A stretch of 49,714 nucleotides of DNA from an uncultured Lachnospiraceae bacterium. GTDB taxonomy: Bacteria > Bacillota > Clostridia > Lachnospirales > Lachnospiraceae. Below the pieces are notes generated by a model that had not been told where the DNA came from, did no database searches, and saw nothing but the letters and a program-made list of their open reading frames with translations. Shown here in pieces: positions 24,131-32,551 of the stretch. The position numbers and the translations under genes were made by a program. Numbering within the stretch: the first letter of the stretch is position 1; every line of letters starts with the position of its first letter. The stretch is from NCBI GenBank assembly GCA_944383835.1, contig CALWRE010000154.1, positions 1 to 49,714 of the forward strand, given 5' to 3'.

Positions 24131-25549
24131 TCAAATGCCGCGGTGCTCCTCGATGAATTTCTTGTACCAATAATAGCTCTTCTTTGGCGTTCTCCTGCGC
24201 TCGGGGTCATCAAAATCCACCCGCACCAGGCCGTAGCGTTTTTTATAACCGTTAATCCAGGAGTAGAGATCCATCGGCGCCCAGACATAGTAGCCCTTTA
24301 CGTTGACCCCCTCTTCCTTTGCCTTCAGGATATATCCGATAAACTCCTCCAAAAAACGGATTCTTTCGTCATCCTCCACATATCCGTTTTCATCGGCTGT
24401 TTCATAGCAGCCATGGCCGTTTTCCGTCACGTAGATCGGGATATCGCCGTATCTTTCCCTGCGCTTCATCAGCGTGCTGTAAGCACAGGGCGGGTATACC
24501 TCCCGTCCCCAGCGGTTGAGCGGCACATTCGGATCCCAGTCGCTCTCAAACCAGCCTTTCACGGTTTTTCCCTCCCGGGGCGAATTGGCACTGCCGTCGT
24601 TGGTTCCCAGATTATTGACCGTGGCCCTGGTCTCCCCGGACTTATAAGGCTTTACCAAGTTACGGCAGTAAATATTCTGTCCCAGGAAATCCACCGTGTT
24701 TGCCCGAATGATGTCAAAGTCACCTTCCTTAATAAATGACAAATCAATGCCGCTTTTCTTTACCTTGTCGATCAGCTCCTCCTCGAAATAGCCGCGGATC
24801 GCCGGATCCAGCACCCAGTCGTTGGAGAACATGTCGCCGTATTTCACTGCCAGGCGGTCCTCCGGCGTATCGTGCAGAGCCTCCGTGCTGCCCGAGGAAT
24901 GGACGATGCCGATCTGAGAACCGGCAAGGTTCAGACTGCGAAACTCCCTCACAGCCTTGGCCGTACACATGACCATATTGTAGGCGCAGTGGGCATAGTG
25001 CTGCATATTCTGCTCGTTGGGCGGATAATTGCCCACCATGTAGCAGCAGGAGGCATTGTGGCTGGGCTCGTTGATGGTCACATAGAGAGGAATCCGATCT
25101 CCGAAGTGCCGGAATACTACGGAAGCATAGTAGGCAAATTCATCGGATATGCCGTCATAGAGCCAGCCGCCCTTATGGCCGATGTAATCCGGCAGATCGT
25201 AATGAACTAACGTCACATTAGGGACGATACCGTATTTTTCACATTCGTCCAGCACTCTGTCGTAGAAAGCCAGGCCGGCCTCATTTACCGCACGGTCCTC
25301 CTTTGGCACGATACGGGACCAGCTGATGGAAAAACGAAAAGTATTCTGCCCTCCCTCGGCCATCATGCGAATATCCTCCGCATAATGATGATAAAAATCA
25401 CTGGAGACATCCGCCGTAATCCCTGAGGTATTGGCAGCAGAATGGCAGAACTCATCCCAGATATTCGCTCCCTTGCCGTCCTCATTCCAGGCACCCTCGC
25501 ACTGATAGGCTGCCGTAGCGCCTCCCCAGAGGAATTTTTCTTTTTCCAT
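24131..25549 (-). CDS. GH1 6-phospho-beta-glycosidase
   Basis: 472 residues, a complete GH1 barrel. Acid/base Glu161 in VTINEP and nucleophile Glu376 in YVTENGHG are present. Near the C terminus LYSWINGYKKRYG gives Ser430, Lys437 and Tyr439, the S-x6-K-x-Y pattern that binds the 6-phosphate in LacG-type enzymes; the following Trp resembles 6-phospho-beta-galactosidases. So it should hydrolyse PTS-imported, phosphorylated beta-glycosides in the cytoplasm. It lies 18 bases after an M81 gene and ends a four-gene run. It is very similar along its whole length to the GH1 at 35445 on the other strand, suggesting duplication. Confidence 0.93.
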   Translation of the reverse strand: MEKEKFLWGGATAAYQCEGAWNEDGKGANIWDEFCHSAANTSGITADVSSDFYHHYAEDIRMMAEGGQNTFRFSISWSRIVPKEDRAVNEAGLAFYDRVLDECEKYGIVPNVTLVHYDLPDYIGHKGGWLYDGISDEFAYYASVVFRHFGDRIPLYVTINEPSHNASCCYMVGNYPPNEQNMQHYAHCAYNMVMCTAKAVREFRSLNLAGSQIGIVHSSGSTEALHDTPEDRLAVKYGDMFSNDWVLDPAIRGYFEEELIDKVKKSGIDLSFIKEGDFDIIRANTVDFLGQNIYCRNLVKPYKSGETRATVNNLGTNDGSANSPREGKTVKGWFESDWDPNVPLNRWGREVYPPCAYSTLMKRRERYGDIPIYVTENGHGCYETADENGYVEDDERIRFLEEFIGYILKAKEEGVNVKGYYVWAPMDLYSWINGYKKRYGLVRVDFDDPERRRTPKKSYYWYKKFIEEHRGI

Positions 25550-25567
25550 AGATCTGTTTCCTTTCTG

Positions 25568-27007
25568 TCAGATTTCATCGATGGGATACATGGGCCGCAT
25601 AATCTTTTTAAACGGAATGATTCGCGTGTCCTGAGGCGTGGCGCCATCTGTCAGAGACATGACGCACATTTTTCCCATGGCCTTTAATTCAGGGAAAATA
25701 TAGCCCTGTTTTACCACGATCACATCGTAATCGTCCATATTTACGCCCACACCCTCAAACTGATGAATCTCCGCCATGGCCTGCTTGGTGTTGGCCACGA
25801 CAATATCGACGGGACGGCCGTCCACGGCCACCGTAACGCTGTCCCCGTAATTTCCTTCCTTGCGGAACATAAAGCCCTGAAGTTTTCCCTTGGCTTTCAC
25901 CGTCACATCAAGCTCCACACTCCTGCTCATCTCATCATGCCCCACACCCAGACAGATATGAGTCTTTGTCCCGATCTCCAGGGCAGACAGCTGCGTATAG
26001 GTATCGGGATCAGTGATATTGGCGAAGAGAAAATGTTTCCGGAGCTTTTCCACCCCAAGCGTCTGGCGCAGCACATAGGTGTTCCAGCCAGTGGCCCCGC
26101 TGGTCACATTATCGCCGGAATCCGTGATAAATACCGGCTTGCCGTCGAATTCCAGCGCTGCCTTCAGGGCTTCATCGGGCATCATGGTGAGACCTGTGTA
26201 ATGAAATTCATGGCGTTTCTGCCAGATATAGTCCGCCACCTTGTCAGCGATCTCCTGGGCATACTGCTGGTCCGCCTGGGTCTGCGGCACCGCCACAATC
26301 GCACAGCCTGCCACCGGACTGTCATGGCGCAGATAGCCCACATGCCAGCTGATGCTGCGAATGCGCGGATCTTTTTCTAGTTCATCCATATACAGGTTAA
26401 GACTCTTCACCGGCTCATCGGTGGAAACACTCTGTTCACCGCCCAGAATCAACGGCAGCTTATGGTAGGCGGCATGGATATTCTGCCGATCCCGCAGCAG
26501 GTCCACCAGCATCCCCGCCACCTTTTTCATCGTCTGTACGCTGTCGGTATGGGGAGATTCGCGGTAACTGCGAATCACCTGCACACTCTCCACATATTCC
26601 CGGCACAGATTGCCATGGGGATCACAGGCCACACAGATTGGCAGATAAGGACCCACAATTTTGCGGATTTCTTTTAAAATGTGATGTTCTCCGGAGCCAA
26701 GCCCTTCCACCTCGCTGGCGCCGTGCAGCATCAGATAGATACCGTCAATCTCGTCCAAATGCTCCCGCACAGCATTCAAAAAACCAGCCTCAATATAGGC
26801 GAAAGTATCTCTTTTGATCACACCGGATGCCGCCGAATCGGCAAAAATAGAAGGGATCACCTCGATTCCCGCCTGCGCAAACACATCTCCTACATTTGTG
26901 CGCCGAATGCATTCGTCGCCAAAGGCAACCACATAATTGCTGATCTCATTTTTCAGCGGAATATTAGCATTGGATTCCGTTACAAACTGTCCAACTAATA
27001 CTTTCAT
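25568..27007 (-). CDS. M81 family metallohydrolase (MlrC-like)
   Basis: 479 residues. Landmarks: TESNA at residues 10-14, LHGASEVE (94-101), CDPHGN (128-133), YRESPHTD (148-155), GGEQSVSTDEP (189-199), TDSGDNVTSGATG (295-307) and the tail MRPMYPIDEI. DPHGN and SPHTD carry the probable zinc-binding Asp/His residues. The chemistry is probably amide or peptide bond hydrolysis, as in MlrC, but no natural substrate is known for this branch. It is the third of three tandem M81 genes read leftward, each 18-29 bases from the next, and it is followed by GH1 at 18 bases. All four genes have good Shine-Dalgarno sites, so they form one operon. Confidence 0.9.
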   Translation of the reverse strand: MKVLVGQFVTESNANIPLKNEISNYVVAFGDECIRRTNVGDVFAQAGIEVIPSIFADSAASGVIKRDTFAYIEAGFLNAVREHLDEIDGIYLMLHGASEVEGLGSGEHHILKEIRKIVGPYLPICVACDPHGNLCREYVESVQVIRSYRESPHTDSVQTMKKVAGMLVDLLRDRQNIHAAYHKLPLILGGEQSVSTDEPVKSLNLYMDELEKDPRIRSISWHVGYLRHDSPVAGCAIVAVPQTQADQQYAQEIADKVADYIWQKRHEFHYTGLTMMPDEALKAALEFDGKPVFITDSGDNVTSGATGWNTYVLRQTLGVEKLRKHFLFANITDPDTYTQLSALEIGTKTHICLGVGHDEMSRSVELDVTVKAKGKLQGFMFRKEGNYGDSVTVAVDGRPVDIVVANTKQAMAEIHQFEGVGVNMDDYDVIVVKQGYIFPELKAMGKMCVMSLTDGATPQDTRIIPFKKIMRPMYPIDEI

Positions 27008-27025
27008 TCCTGTCCTCCTCCGATT

Positions 27026-28468
27026 TCAGATCTCATCGATGGGATACATGGGACGCATGATTCTCTTAAAAGGAATGATCCGGGTATCCTGCGGCGTAGC
27101 CCCGTCAGTCAGGGACATGATGCAGAGTTTCCCTTTTTCCTTTAAGTCGGGGAAAATATATCCCTGCTTGACCACAATAATATCGTAGTCATCCCAGTCA
27201 ACGCCAATGCCGGCAAACTGGTGCTCCTCGCACATGGTATTTCTCGTGTTGGCCACAGAGATCTCAATGGGTGTTCCGTCCACAGATACTACCACCGCAT
27301 ATCCATAGATATGATCGTGAGGATGCATCAGGTATCCACGTACGCCGCCCTTGGAGCGAACAGTCACGTCAAGTTCCACACTCTTACTCATCTCATCCTG
27401 GTTTACCCCCAGGGATATGTGAGCCTTTTCTCCGATTTCCAGGGCGGAAAGCTGTTTCCATGTGTCGGGATCGTTGATATTGGCAAAAAGCACCTTCTTT
27501 TTCAAATCCTTCTCCGCCAGCACCTGACGCAGGATGTAAGTATTCCATCCGGTGGCCCCGCTGGTCACATTATCGCCGGAATCCGTAATAAAGACCGGCT
27601 TTCCGTCGAACTCCAGCGCGGCTTTCAGCGCCTCATCCGGACACATCGTCAGGCCGGTATAATGAAACTCATGGCGTCTCTGCCACACGTAAGCTGCCAA
27701 CTGGTCAGCAATCTCCTCTGCATACTTCTGGTCCGCCTCGGTCTGGGGGACAACCACCACGCCGCAGCCGGCCACGTCACTATCATGACGGATATAGCCC
27801 ACATGCCAGGAGCAGCTCAAAATCCTGGGATCCTTCTCCAGTCCATCCATATAGGCATTGATGCTGCGCACCGGTTCATCGGTGGAAACACTCTGTTCTC
27901 CTCCCAGAATCAATGGAAGTTTGCGGTAAACAGCATGGATATTCTGACGTTTTTTCAAAAGCATGCACAGCATTCCCGCTACTTTTTTCATTGTATCCAT
28001 ACTGTCCGTATGGGGGGATTCCCGGTAGCTGCGCAGAATCTGAATGTTCTCCACATACTCCCTGCACAGATTGCCGTGGGGATCGCAGCAGACCGCGATG
28101 GGGACATAAGGGCCTACCACCTGGCGGATCGCCGCCAGGATATGATGATCGCCGGAACCGAGTTCCTCCACTTCGCTGGCTCCGTGCAGATGCAGATACA
28201 CGCCGTCGATCTCGTCCAGATGTTCTCTTGCTGCCCGCACCATGCAGGCCTCGATATAGTCAAAGGTCTCCCGCTTGATCACGCCCGAGGCTCCCGCCGA
28301 GGCATAAATGGCAGGGATCATCTCGATTCCCGCCTGGTCAAAAACCTCCTTCACCTGCATCTTCTGGATGCATTCATCACCGAAGGCCACCACATAGTCG
28401 GTGATGTCATTTTTCATCGGTACATGGGCATTGGATTCCGTGGTAAAATAACCTGCCAGAACTTTCAT
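27026..28468 (-). CDS. M81 family metallohydrolase (MlrC-like)
   Basis: 480 residues, collinear with the adjacent M81 proteins. LHGASEVEELGSGDHH, CCDPHGNLCREY, YRESPHTD, TDSGDNVTSGATGWNT and MRPMYPIDEI are all kept. A short HPHDHIYGY insertion near residue 400, rich in His, sets it apart from the neighbour at 25568. Otherwise the two look like recent tandem duplicates. Middle gene of three, with 29 bases to the preceding M81 and 18 bases to the next. Differences among copies lie mostly outside the metal-binding motifs, as expected if they have diverged in substrate preference (inference). Confidence 0.9.
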   Translation of the reverse strand: MKVLAGYFTTESNAHVPMKNDITDYVVAFGDECIQKMQVKEVFDQAGIEMIPAIYASAGASGVIKRETFDYIEACMVRAAREHLDEIDGVYLHLHGASEVEELGSGDHHILAAIRQVVGPYVPIAVCCDPHGNLCREYVENIQILRSYRESPHTDSMDTMKKVAGMLCMLLKKRQNIHAVYRKLPLILGGEQSVSTDEPVRSINAYMDGLEKDPRILSCSWHVGYIRHDSDVAGCGVVVVPQTEADQKYAEEIADQLAAYVWQRRHEFHYTGLTMCPDEALKAALEFDGKPVFITDSGDNVTSGATGWNTYILRQVLAEKDLKKKVLFANINDPDTWKQLSALEIGEKAHISLGVNQDEMSKSVELDVTVRSKGGVRGYLMHPHDHIYGYAVVVSVDGTPIEISVANTRNTMCEEHQFAGIGVDWDDYDIIVVKQGYIFPDLKEKGKLCIMSLTDGATPQDTRIIPFKRIMRPMYPIDEI

Positions 28469-28497
28469 TTTCCTCTCCTTTTCGTCTGCTTATATTG

Positions 28498-29952
28498 TCA
28501 GATATTATCAATAGGGTACATGGGACGCATAATTCTCTTGAAAGGAATCGCCGCCGTATTCTGCGGTGTGGCTCCGTCCGTCAGGGACATTACATAGAAG
28601 GAGGCGGCCTCCTTAAGCTCAGGGAAGATATAGCCCTGCTTTACCACCGTGATATCATAGTCATTCCAGTCCACGCCGCCTCGCTCAAAGATTACCTTGG
28701 AGGAGAACGTCTTCTCACTGTTGGCCACTACGATATCGATGCCTGTGCCCTCCACGTTGACCGTAACGCAGTTTCCAAACTGCTTCATAATCAGAGAGCC
28801 TGTGGTCCCGGAGCGGACAATGTCGCCCTTGCTCTTTACCACTACATCAAGCTCTACCGGCGTACTCATAGCATCATGGCCCACTCCCAGGCGGATATGC
28901 TGCCTGGCGCCGATCTCCGTTTCCTTCAGGCTCTCATAGCAGACCGGATCACAGATGGAGGCAAAGAGCACCTTCTTCGACAGATCCTTCACGGCCAGCA
29001 CCTGACGCAGGATATAGGTGTTCCAGCCGGTGGCTCCGCTGGTCACATTATCGCCGGAATCCGTGATAAAGACCGGTCCCTTCTCCTGAGCCTGAGCCAG
29101 AGCCATGGAAAGAGCCTCGGCAGGCTCGGCGGTCAGACCCGTATAATGGAACTCATGACGCTTATCCCAGACGTATTTCGCCAGACGATCAGCCACCTCC
29201 TCGGCATAAGCCTGGTCTGCCTCCGTGGCCGGGGAAACTACAATACCGCAGCCTGCCACATCGCAGTCGTGGCGGATATAGCCCACATGCCAGCTAGCGC
29301 TTAGGATCCGGGGATCCTTCTCCAGCTCATCCATATATTGATTGATGCTTCTCACCGGCTCATCGGCAGACACACTCTGCTCGCCGCCCAGGATCAGCGG
29401 CAATTTCCGGTAAACAGCATGGATATTCTCTCTTTTTTTCAGATAGTCACACAGCATCCCGGCCACAATGCGGCGCGTGGGAACGCTGTCCGTGTGAGGA
29501 GATTCCCGGTAGCTACGCACCACCTGGGCGCTCTCCACATACTCCTTGCACAGATTGCCATGGGGATCGCAGGCGATCATCACCGGCACATAGGGGCCTA
29601 CGATTTCCCGCAGAGATTTCAGGATGTGATGATCGGCAGAGCCTAGTCCTTCCACTTCGCTGGCTCCGTGCAGCATCAGGTAGATTCCGTCGATTTCATT
29701 GAGATGTTCTCTGGCCGTCCGCGTAAAGCAGGCTTCAATATAGTCAAAGGTATGTCTCTTGATCACGCCGGAGGCGCCGGCTACCGCATAGACCGCAGGA
29801 ATCATCTCGATGCCCGCCTTTTCAAAAATGTCGCCCACATGCATCTTGCGGATGCACTCGTCGCCAAAGGCAATGTCATAGGCTGTGATTTCATTCATGT
29901 AAGGGACATTTGCATTGGACTCCGTGATAAATTCTCCGATTAAAGCTTTCAT
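28498..29952 (-). CDS. M81 family metallohydrolase (MlrC-like), first of the tandem array
   Basis: 484 residues. Keeps LHGASEVEGLGSADHH, ACDPHGNLCKEY, YRESPHTD, GGEQSVSADEP, TDSGDNVTSGATGWNT, and MRPMYPIDNI at the end. There is a slightly longer MALAQAQEKG segment where the others have ALEFDGK. First gene of the array M81-M81-M81-GH1. It is separated from the upstream PTS gene by a terminator-like hairpin at 30015-30047, so it probably also has its own promoter; TATAAT-like sequences lie in 29960-30000, but I could not pick a convincing -35. Start ATG at 29952 has AAAGGAG upstream. Confidence 0.9.
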   Translation of the reverse strand: MKALIGEFITESNANVPYMNEITAYDIAFGDECIRKMHVGDIFEKAGIEMIPAVYAVAGASGVIKRHTFDYIEACFTRTAREHLNEIDGIYLMLHGASEVEGLGSADHHILKSLREIVGPYVPVMIACDPHGNLCKEYVESAQVVRSYRESPHTDSVPTRRIVAGMLCDYLKKRENIHAVYRKLPLILGGEQSVSADEPVRSINQYMDELEKDPRILSASWHVGYIRHDCDVAGCGIVVSPATEADQAYAEEVADRLAKYVWDKRHEFHYTGLTAEPAEALSMALAQAQEKGPVFITDSGDNVTSGATGWNTYILRQVLAVKDLSKKVLFASICDPVCYESLKETEIGARQHIRLGVGHDAMSTPVELDVVVKSKGDIVRSGTTGSLIMKQFGNCVTVNVEGTGIDIVVANSEKTFSSKVIFERGGVDWNDYDITVVKQGYIFPELKEAASFYVMSLTDGATPQNTAAIPFKRIMRPMYPIDNI

Positions 29953-30014
29953 CCTGAATTACTCCTTTTGCGTATTATAAAATATACTAAGTAAATTATA
30001 GCAATACATATAAA

Positions 30015-30047
30015 CGGCTCCTGCCGGATTGTGTCTGGCAGAAGCCG
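30015..30047 (-). terminator. Terminator after the broken EIIBC gene
   Basis: CGGCT-C-CTGCC (30015-30025) pairs with GGCAG-A-AGCCG (30037-30047); on the minus strand TTTATATG follows. The stem is strong and the U-tract weak, so partial read-through into the M81 array is possible. Confidence 0.55.
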
Positions 30048-30061
30048 CTTTCCTCAGTTAC

Positions 30062-30757
30062 TTATTTCGTCGCCTTTTTGCCATCTCTCACTATGAAGAT
30101 TCTGGAGCAGATGAACGAAACGATTATGGTCGCCACTGCCACCACCGCAGCGATGATGACATAGTGCATACTGCCGTTCTCATCGATATACATGATGAAG
30201 GTCATCAGGCCGGGGCATCCCATCTGCACATATTTCCGCAGACCCAGGATACCGGCGATCAGGCCGCCGACCACAGCACCGCAGGCGGTGCCCATTAAAG
30301 CCTTCGGCCGGGAAATCAAAGCGCCGTAGAAGGCAGGCTCGGTAACGCCGCACAGGGCAGTAACGCCAAAGGAGCTGTACAGACCCTTGGTAGCCTTGTT
30401 TTTCTCACCCTTCAGCGTGGAGGCCACAGCCAGAGTGGATGCACCGACAGCAATGTTGGAAATAAATCCCATGTTTGCAAAAATCAAATCATATCCCTGC
30501 TCCGCAATCATGGCGACAGTAATAGGGGTTAAGCCCTTATCAATTCCGAACATAACCATGTAGGGGTACACAGCCGCCAGAATCGGCTGAGTGACAAAGC
30601 CCAGAGTGTTGTACAGCCACATGCAGGCAGAAGCAACAGCATCGCTCAAATAGGTACCCAGCGGACCCAGGACAATCAGTTCAACCGGAACCACGATGAT
30701 CATCGTGACCAGAGGAGTGGCAAAGTAAGTGATTACCTCCGGCATGATCTTCTTCAC
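30062..30757 (-). pseudogene. PTS EIIC, C-terminal part of a gene interrupted by one stop codon
   Basis: 231 residues if a GTG at 30757 is used. It holds the second half of the EIIC membrane domain: YFATPLVTMIIVVPVELIVLGPLG, then the GVTEPAFYGALI segment that carries the conserved G-I/V-T-E-P sugar-binding motif. It is in the same frame as the upstream part (30764-31462), from which it is separated only by TAA-AAA-TTT. Without the stop the two would form one continuous EIIBC of about 466 residues, comparable to the 468-residue EIIBC at 42719-44125. It may be translated by read-through or by re-initiation at the GTG, but no good ribosome site is visible. Confidence 0.8.
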
Positions 30758-30763
30758 AAATTT

Positions 30764-31462
30764 TTAGACAAAATACATGAAGAACACGCCCAGCATTACA
30801 GGGAATACGGTGGAACCGTAGGAAACCGTGGGGATCGGAATTCCCAGGAAACTTAATCCCTCCACGCCGTTGATACGGCTGCAGACCAGAACAGCGCCAA
30901 GGAACGCACCGTATATTTCCGGAATCTTTAACTGCTTTGACATCGTGTAGCCGACCCAGATCGGGAAGTAGGTAAAGCCGGCGTCAAACAGCGCCATGCA
31001 GATATTGGCCGTGCCGCTGTTGGTATCCAAGCCGAAATAGTTGATTCCCACGCGGGCGATCGCCAGAATCATACCGCCTACAATCATGGCCGGTACGATA
31101 GGCATGAATACGGGAGCCATAAAGCCGGCGATCTTATCCATTACCCACTTGGCATTGTGCGGCTGGTTGGCACTCAGATCCTCCACCTCCGCATCGGCAT
31201 TCATTCCGGGTTTCCAACCGGAAATATCCAGGAATTCATTGTAGGCATCGTTGACTTTCGGCCCGATGATGACCTGGAGCTGACGCCCCTTATCCACAAT
31301 GCCGGCAGCTTCCGGAATCTCCTTCAGTGCCTCCATATCCACAATGCTTTTTTTAGCCACCTCAATACGCAGCCTGGTAGCACAGTGCGTAACGTTGGTA
31401 ATGTTTCCAACGCCGCCGACATGGTCCAGAATGTATCTGGATGTCTCTTCATACTTACCCAT
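30764..31462 (-). pseudogene. PTS EIIB plus N-terminal EIIC, truncated by in-frame TAA
   Basis: 232 residues. EIIB occupies about residues 1-80, with the phosphocysteine in THCATRLR (Cys27) and the closing QLQVIIGP. EIIC helices begin near residue 100 and the frame stops in VFFMYFV, in the middle of a membrane helix, at 30764-30766. The next in-frame residues, K-F-V-K-K-I-M-P-E, continue the family sequence, where a Glu codon (GAA) would be expected in place of TAA. This suggests a G-to-T nonsense change or a sequencing error. It belongs to the glucose/beta-glucoside EIIBC group and would feed phosphorylated glycosides to the GH1 enzymes on both sides. No EIIA is encoded with it; the EIIA at 45082 could serve. 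Confidence 0.85.
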
Positions 31463-31494
31463 ACTTCTTCCTCCTTAACCTTGGCTTTTGCTTT

Positions 31495-31524
31495 ATTTAA
31501 AAACGGTGACGCGCAGCCGTTTTT
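31495..31524 (-). promoter_or_regulatory. Possible leader terminator/attenuator before EIIBC
   Basis: AAAAACGG (31499-31506) and CCGTTTTT (31517-31524) form an 8-bp inverted repeat, and the minus strand continues CCGTTTTTAAAT. It lies between the EIIBC promoter (31626-31654) and start (31462), so it could attenuate transcription. The G+C part of the stem is only 3 bp. No RAT-like antiterminator sequence was found beside it. Confidence 0.35.
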
Positions 31525-31625
31525 AATTCGTCCTTCCCAGGTATATTCAAATCACGCCAGGTTTTGCGCGATTATTAACGAAAGTTTATTTTTGTTAATT
31601 TCGTCTTTATTTTTTGTTCATTTTT

Positions 31626-31654
31626 GTTTTACCATATCTTTATGGATTTGTCAA
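31626..31654 (-). promoter_or_regulatory. Promoter for the EIIBC gene
   Basis: Minus-strand TTGACA (31649-31654), 17-base spacer, TAAAAC (31626-31631). The intergenic stretch 31463-31919 is A+T-rich and also holds an imperfect inverted repeat (AATCACGC 31550-31557 with GCGCGATT), a possible operator. No gene is seen in it. Confidence 0.5.
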
Positions 31655-31757
31655 ATGGTTTTGTTGGATTTTGTTATATTCTTTTATTTTATCTTCGGTT
31701 TTTTCACCGAAATTACCATTTACCCTCCCCCTAGCTTAACATTAGTGAACATTTTTC

Positions 31758-31785
31758 TTGCATTCTTGCCGCTGTTGTGTATAAT
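31758..31785 (+). promoter_or_regulatory. Promoter for the plus-strand membrane protein and GH1-M81 operon
   Basis: TTGCAT (31758-31763), 16-base spacer, TATAAT (31780-31785), about 135 bases upstream of the start at 31920, which itself has GGGGAGG. It is the only convincing plus-strand promoter ahead of the operon at 31920-37795. Confidence 0.5.
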
Positions 31786-31919
31786 GAATATAGGATTTAA
31801 TACATGTTGTTCTCAATTGTTTCCTTATTTAATCCAACAAAAAGAAACAAATTTAAATGATTTTTAAACATCTATCATGAAAATGTTTGTGATAATCACA
31901 ACTTTTGGGGAGGTACCTT

Positions 31920-32453
31920 ATGGATCAGCTTTTTATCGGTATGCTTTTTATTCTCTTTGATTTCAACTTTTCTCTGGGCAGTGTAACCATCGGCCTGCTG
32001 CCAGATTTCATCGGTTATCTGCTGGCCTTTTCAGGCCTCGCCAAATTGCGGGGGGAAAGTCCAATTTTGGCCAAATGCTGCGCGTTCGCCCCTATCTTTG
32101 CGGCATACAGCGCTTTCAGCTATCTCGTCAGCCTTCTGGGGCTGGTTGCGAATGTCTTCTTTATTTATATCATCGGTCTGGTCGAGGTGATTCTGCGGCT
32201 CTACTTTATCTATCAACTGGTGCAGGGACTCAAACAGCTGGAAATCAGCCAGCAGATTGAGCTCTACACCGAGAGGCTTCACAAATATTGGGCATTGATG
32301 ACGGCCTTCCAGGTATTTTCGCTGCTTCTCATCACTTCGCTGCTTTTGAGCGCCGCCTGCACTGTCGTGAGCTTTGTCTGCAGTATTCTCTTTGCCCTCA
32401 AATTGAATATGGGCAGAATCAACTGGAAAAACGGCATGGCACTCCGCCGCTGA
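31920..32453 (+). CDS. Small integral membrane protein, unknown function
   Basis: 177 residues. I do not recognise the family. Four or five hydrophobic segments fill most of the chain (for example GMLFILFDFNFSLGSVTIGLLPDFIGYLLAF near the start and LLITSLLLSAACTVVSFVCSILFAL near the end). The segment LLPDFIGYLL resembles small membrane proteins of Bacillota whose role is unknown. The start at 31920 has GGGGAGG eight bases upstream; a longer frame from 31905 would lie over that site. It lies 98 bases before the GH1 gene on the same strand and could be co-transcribed with it. Its ordinary codon use suggests a real gene. Confidence 0.75.
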   Translation: MDQLFIGMLFILFDFNFSLGSVTIGLLPDFIGYLLAFSGLAKLRGESPILAKCCAFAPIFAAYSAFSYLVSLLGLVANVFFIYIIGLVEVILRLYFIYQLVQGLKQLEISQQIELYTERLHKYWALMTAFQVFSLLLITSLLLSAACTVVSFVCSILFALKLNMGRINWKNGMALRR

Positions 32454-32551
32454 CCTGCACCAGATAAAGCAAAAGAACAAGAAAACGGATATCCGCGCGC
32501 TGCCGGCGCGTTGATAGACATAAATACATCATGATTTAAAGGAGGAACAAG

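Noticed and set aside
31549-31580. RAT-like GCAAAACC in the leader of the broken EIIBC
   Set aside because: Only the end resembles a RAT; the GGATTGT-ACT part at the required distance is absent.
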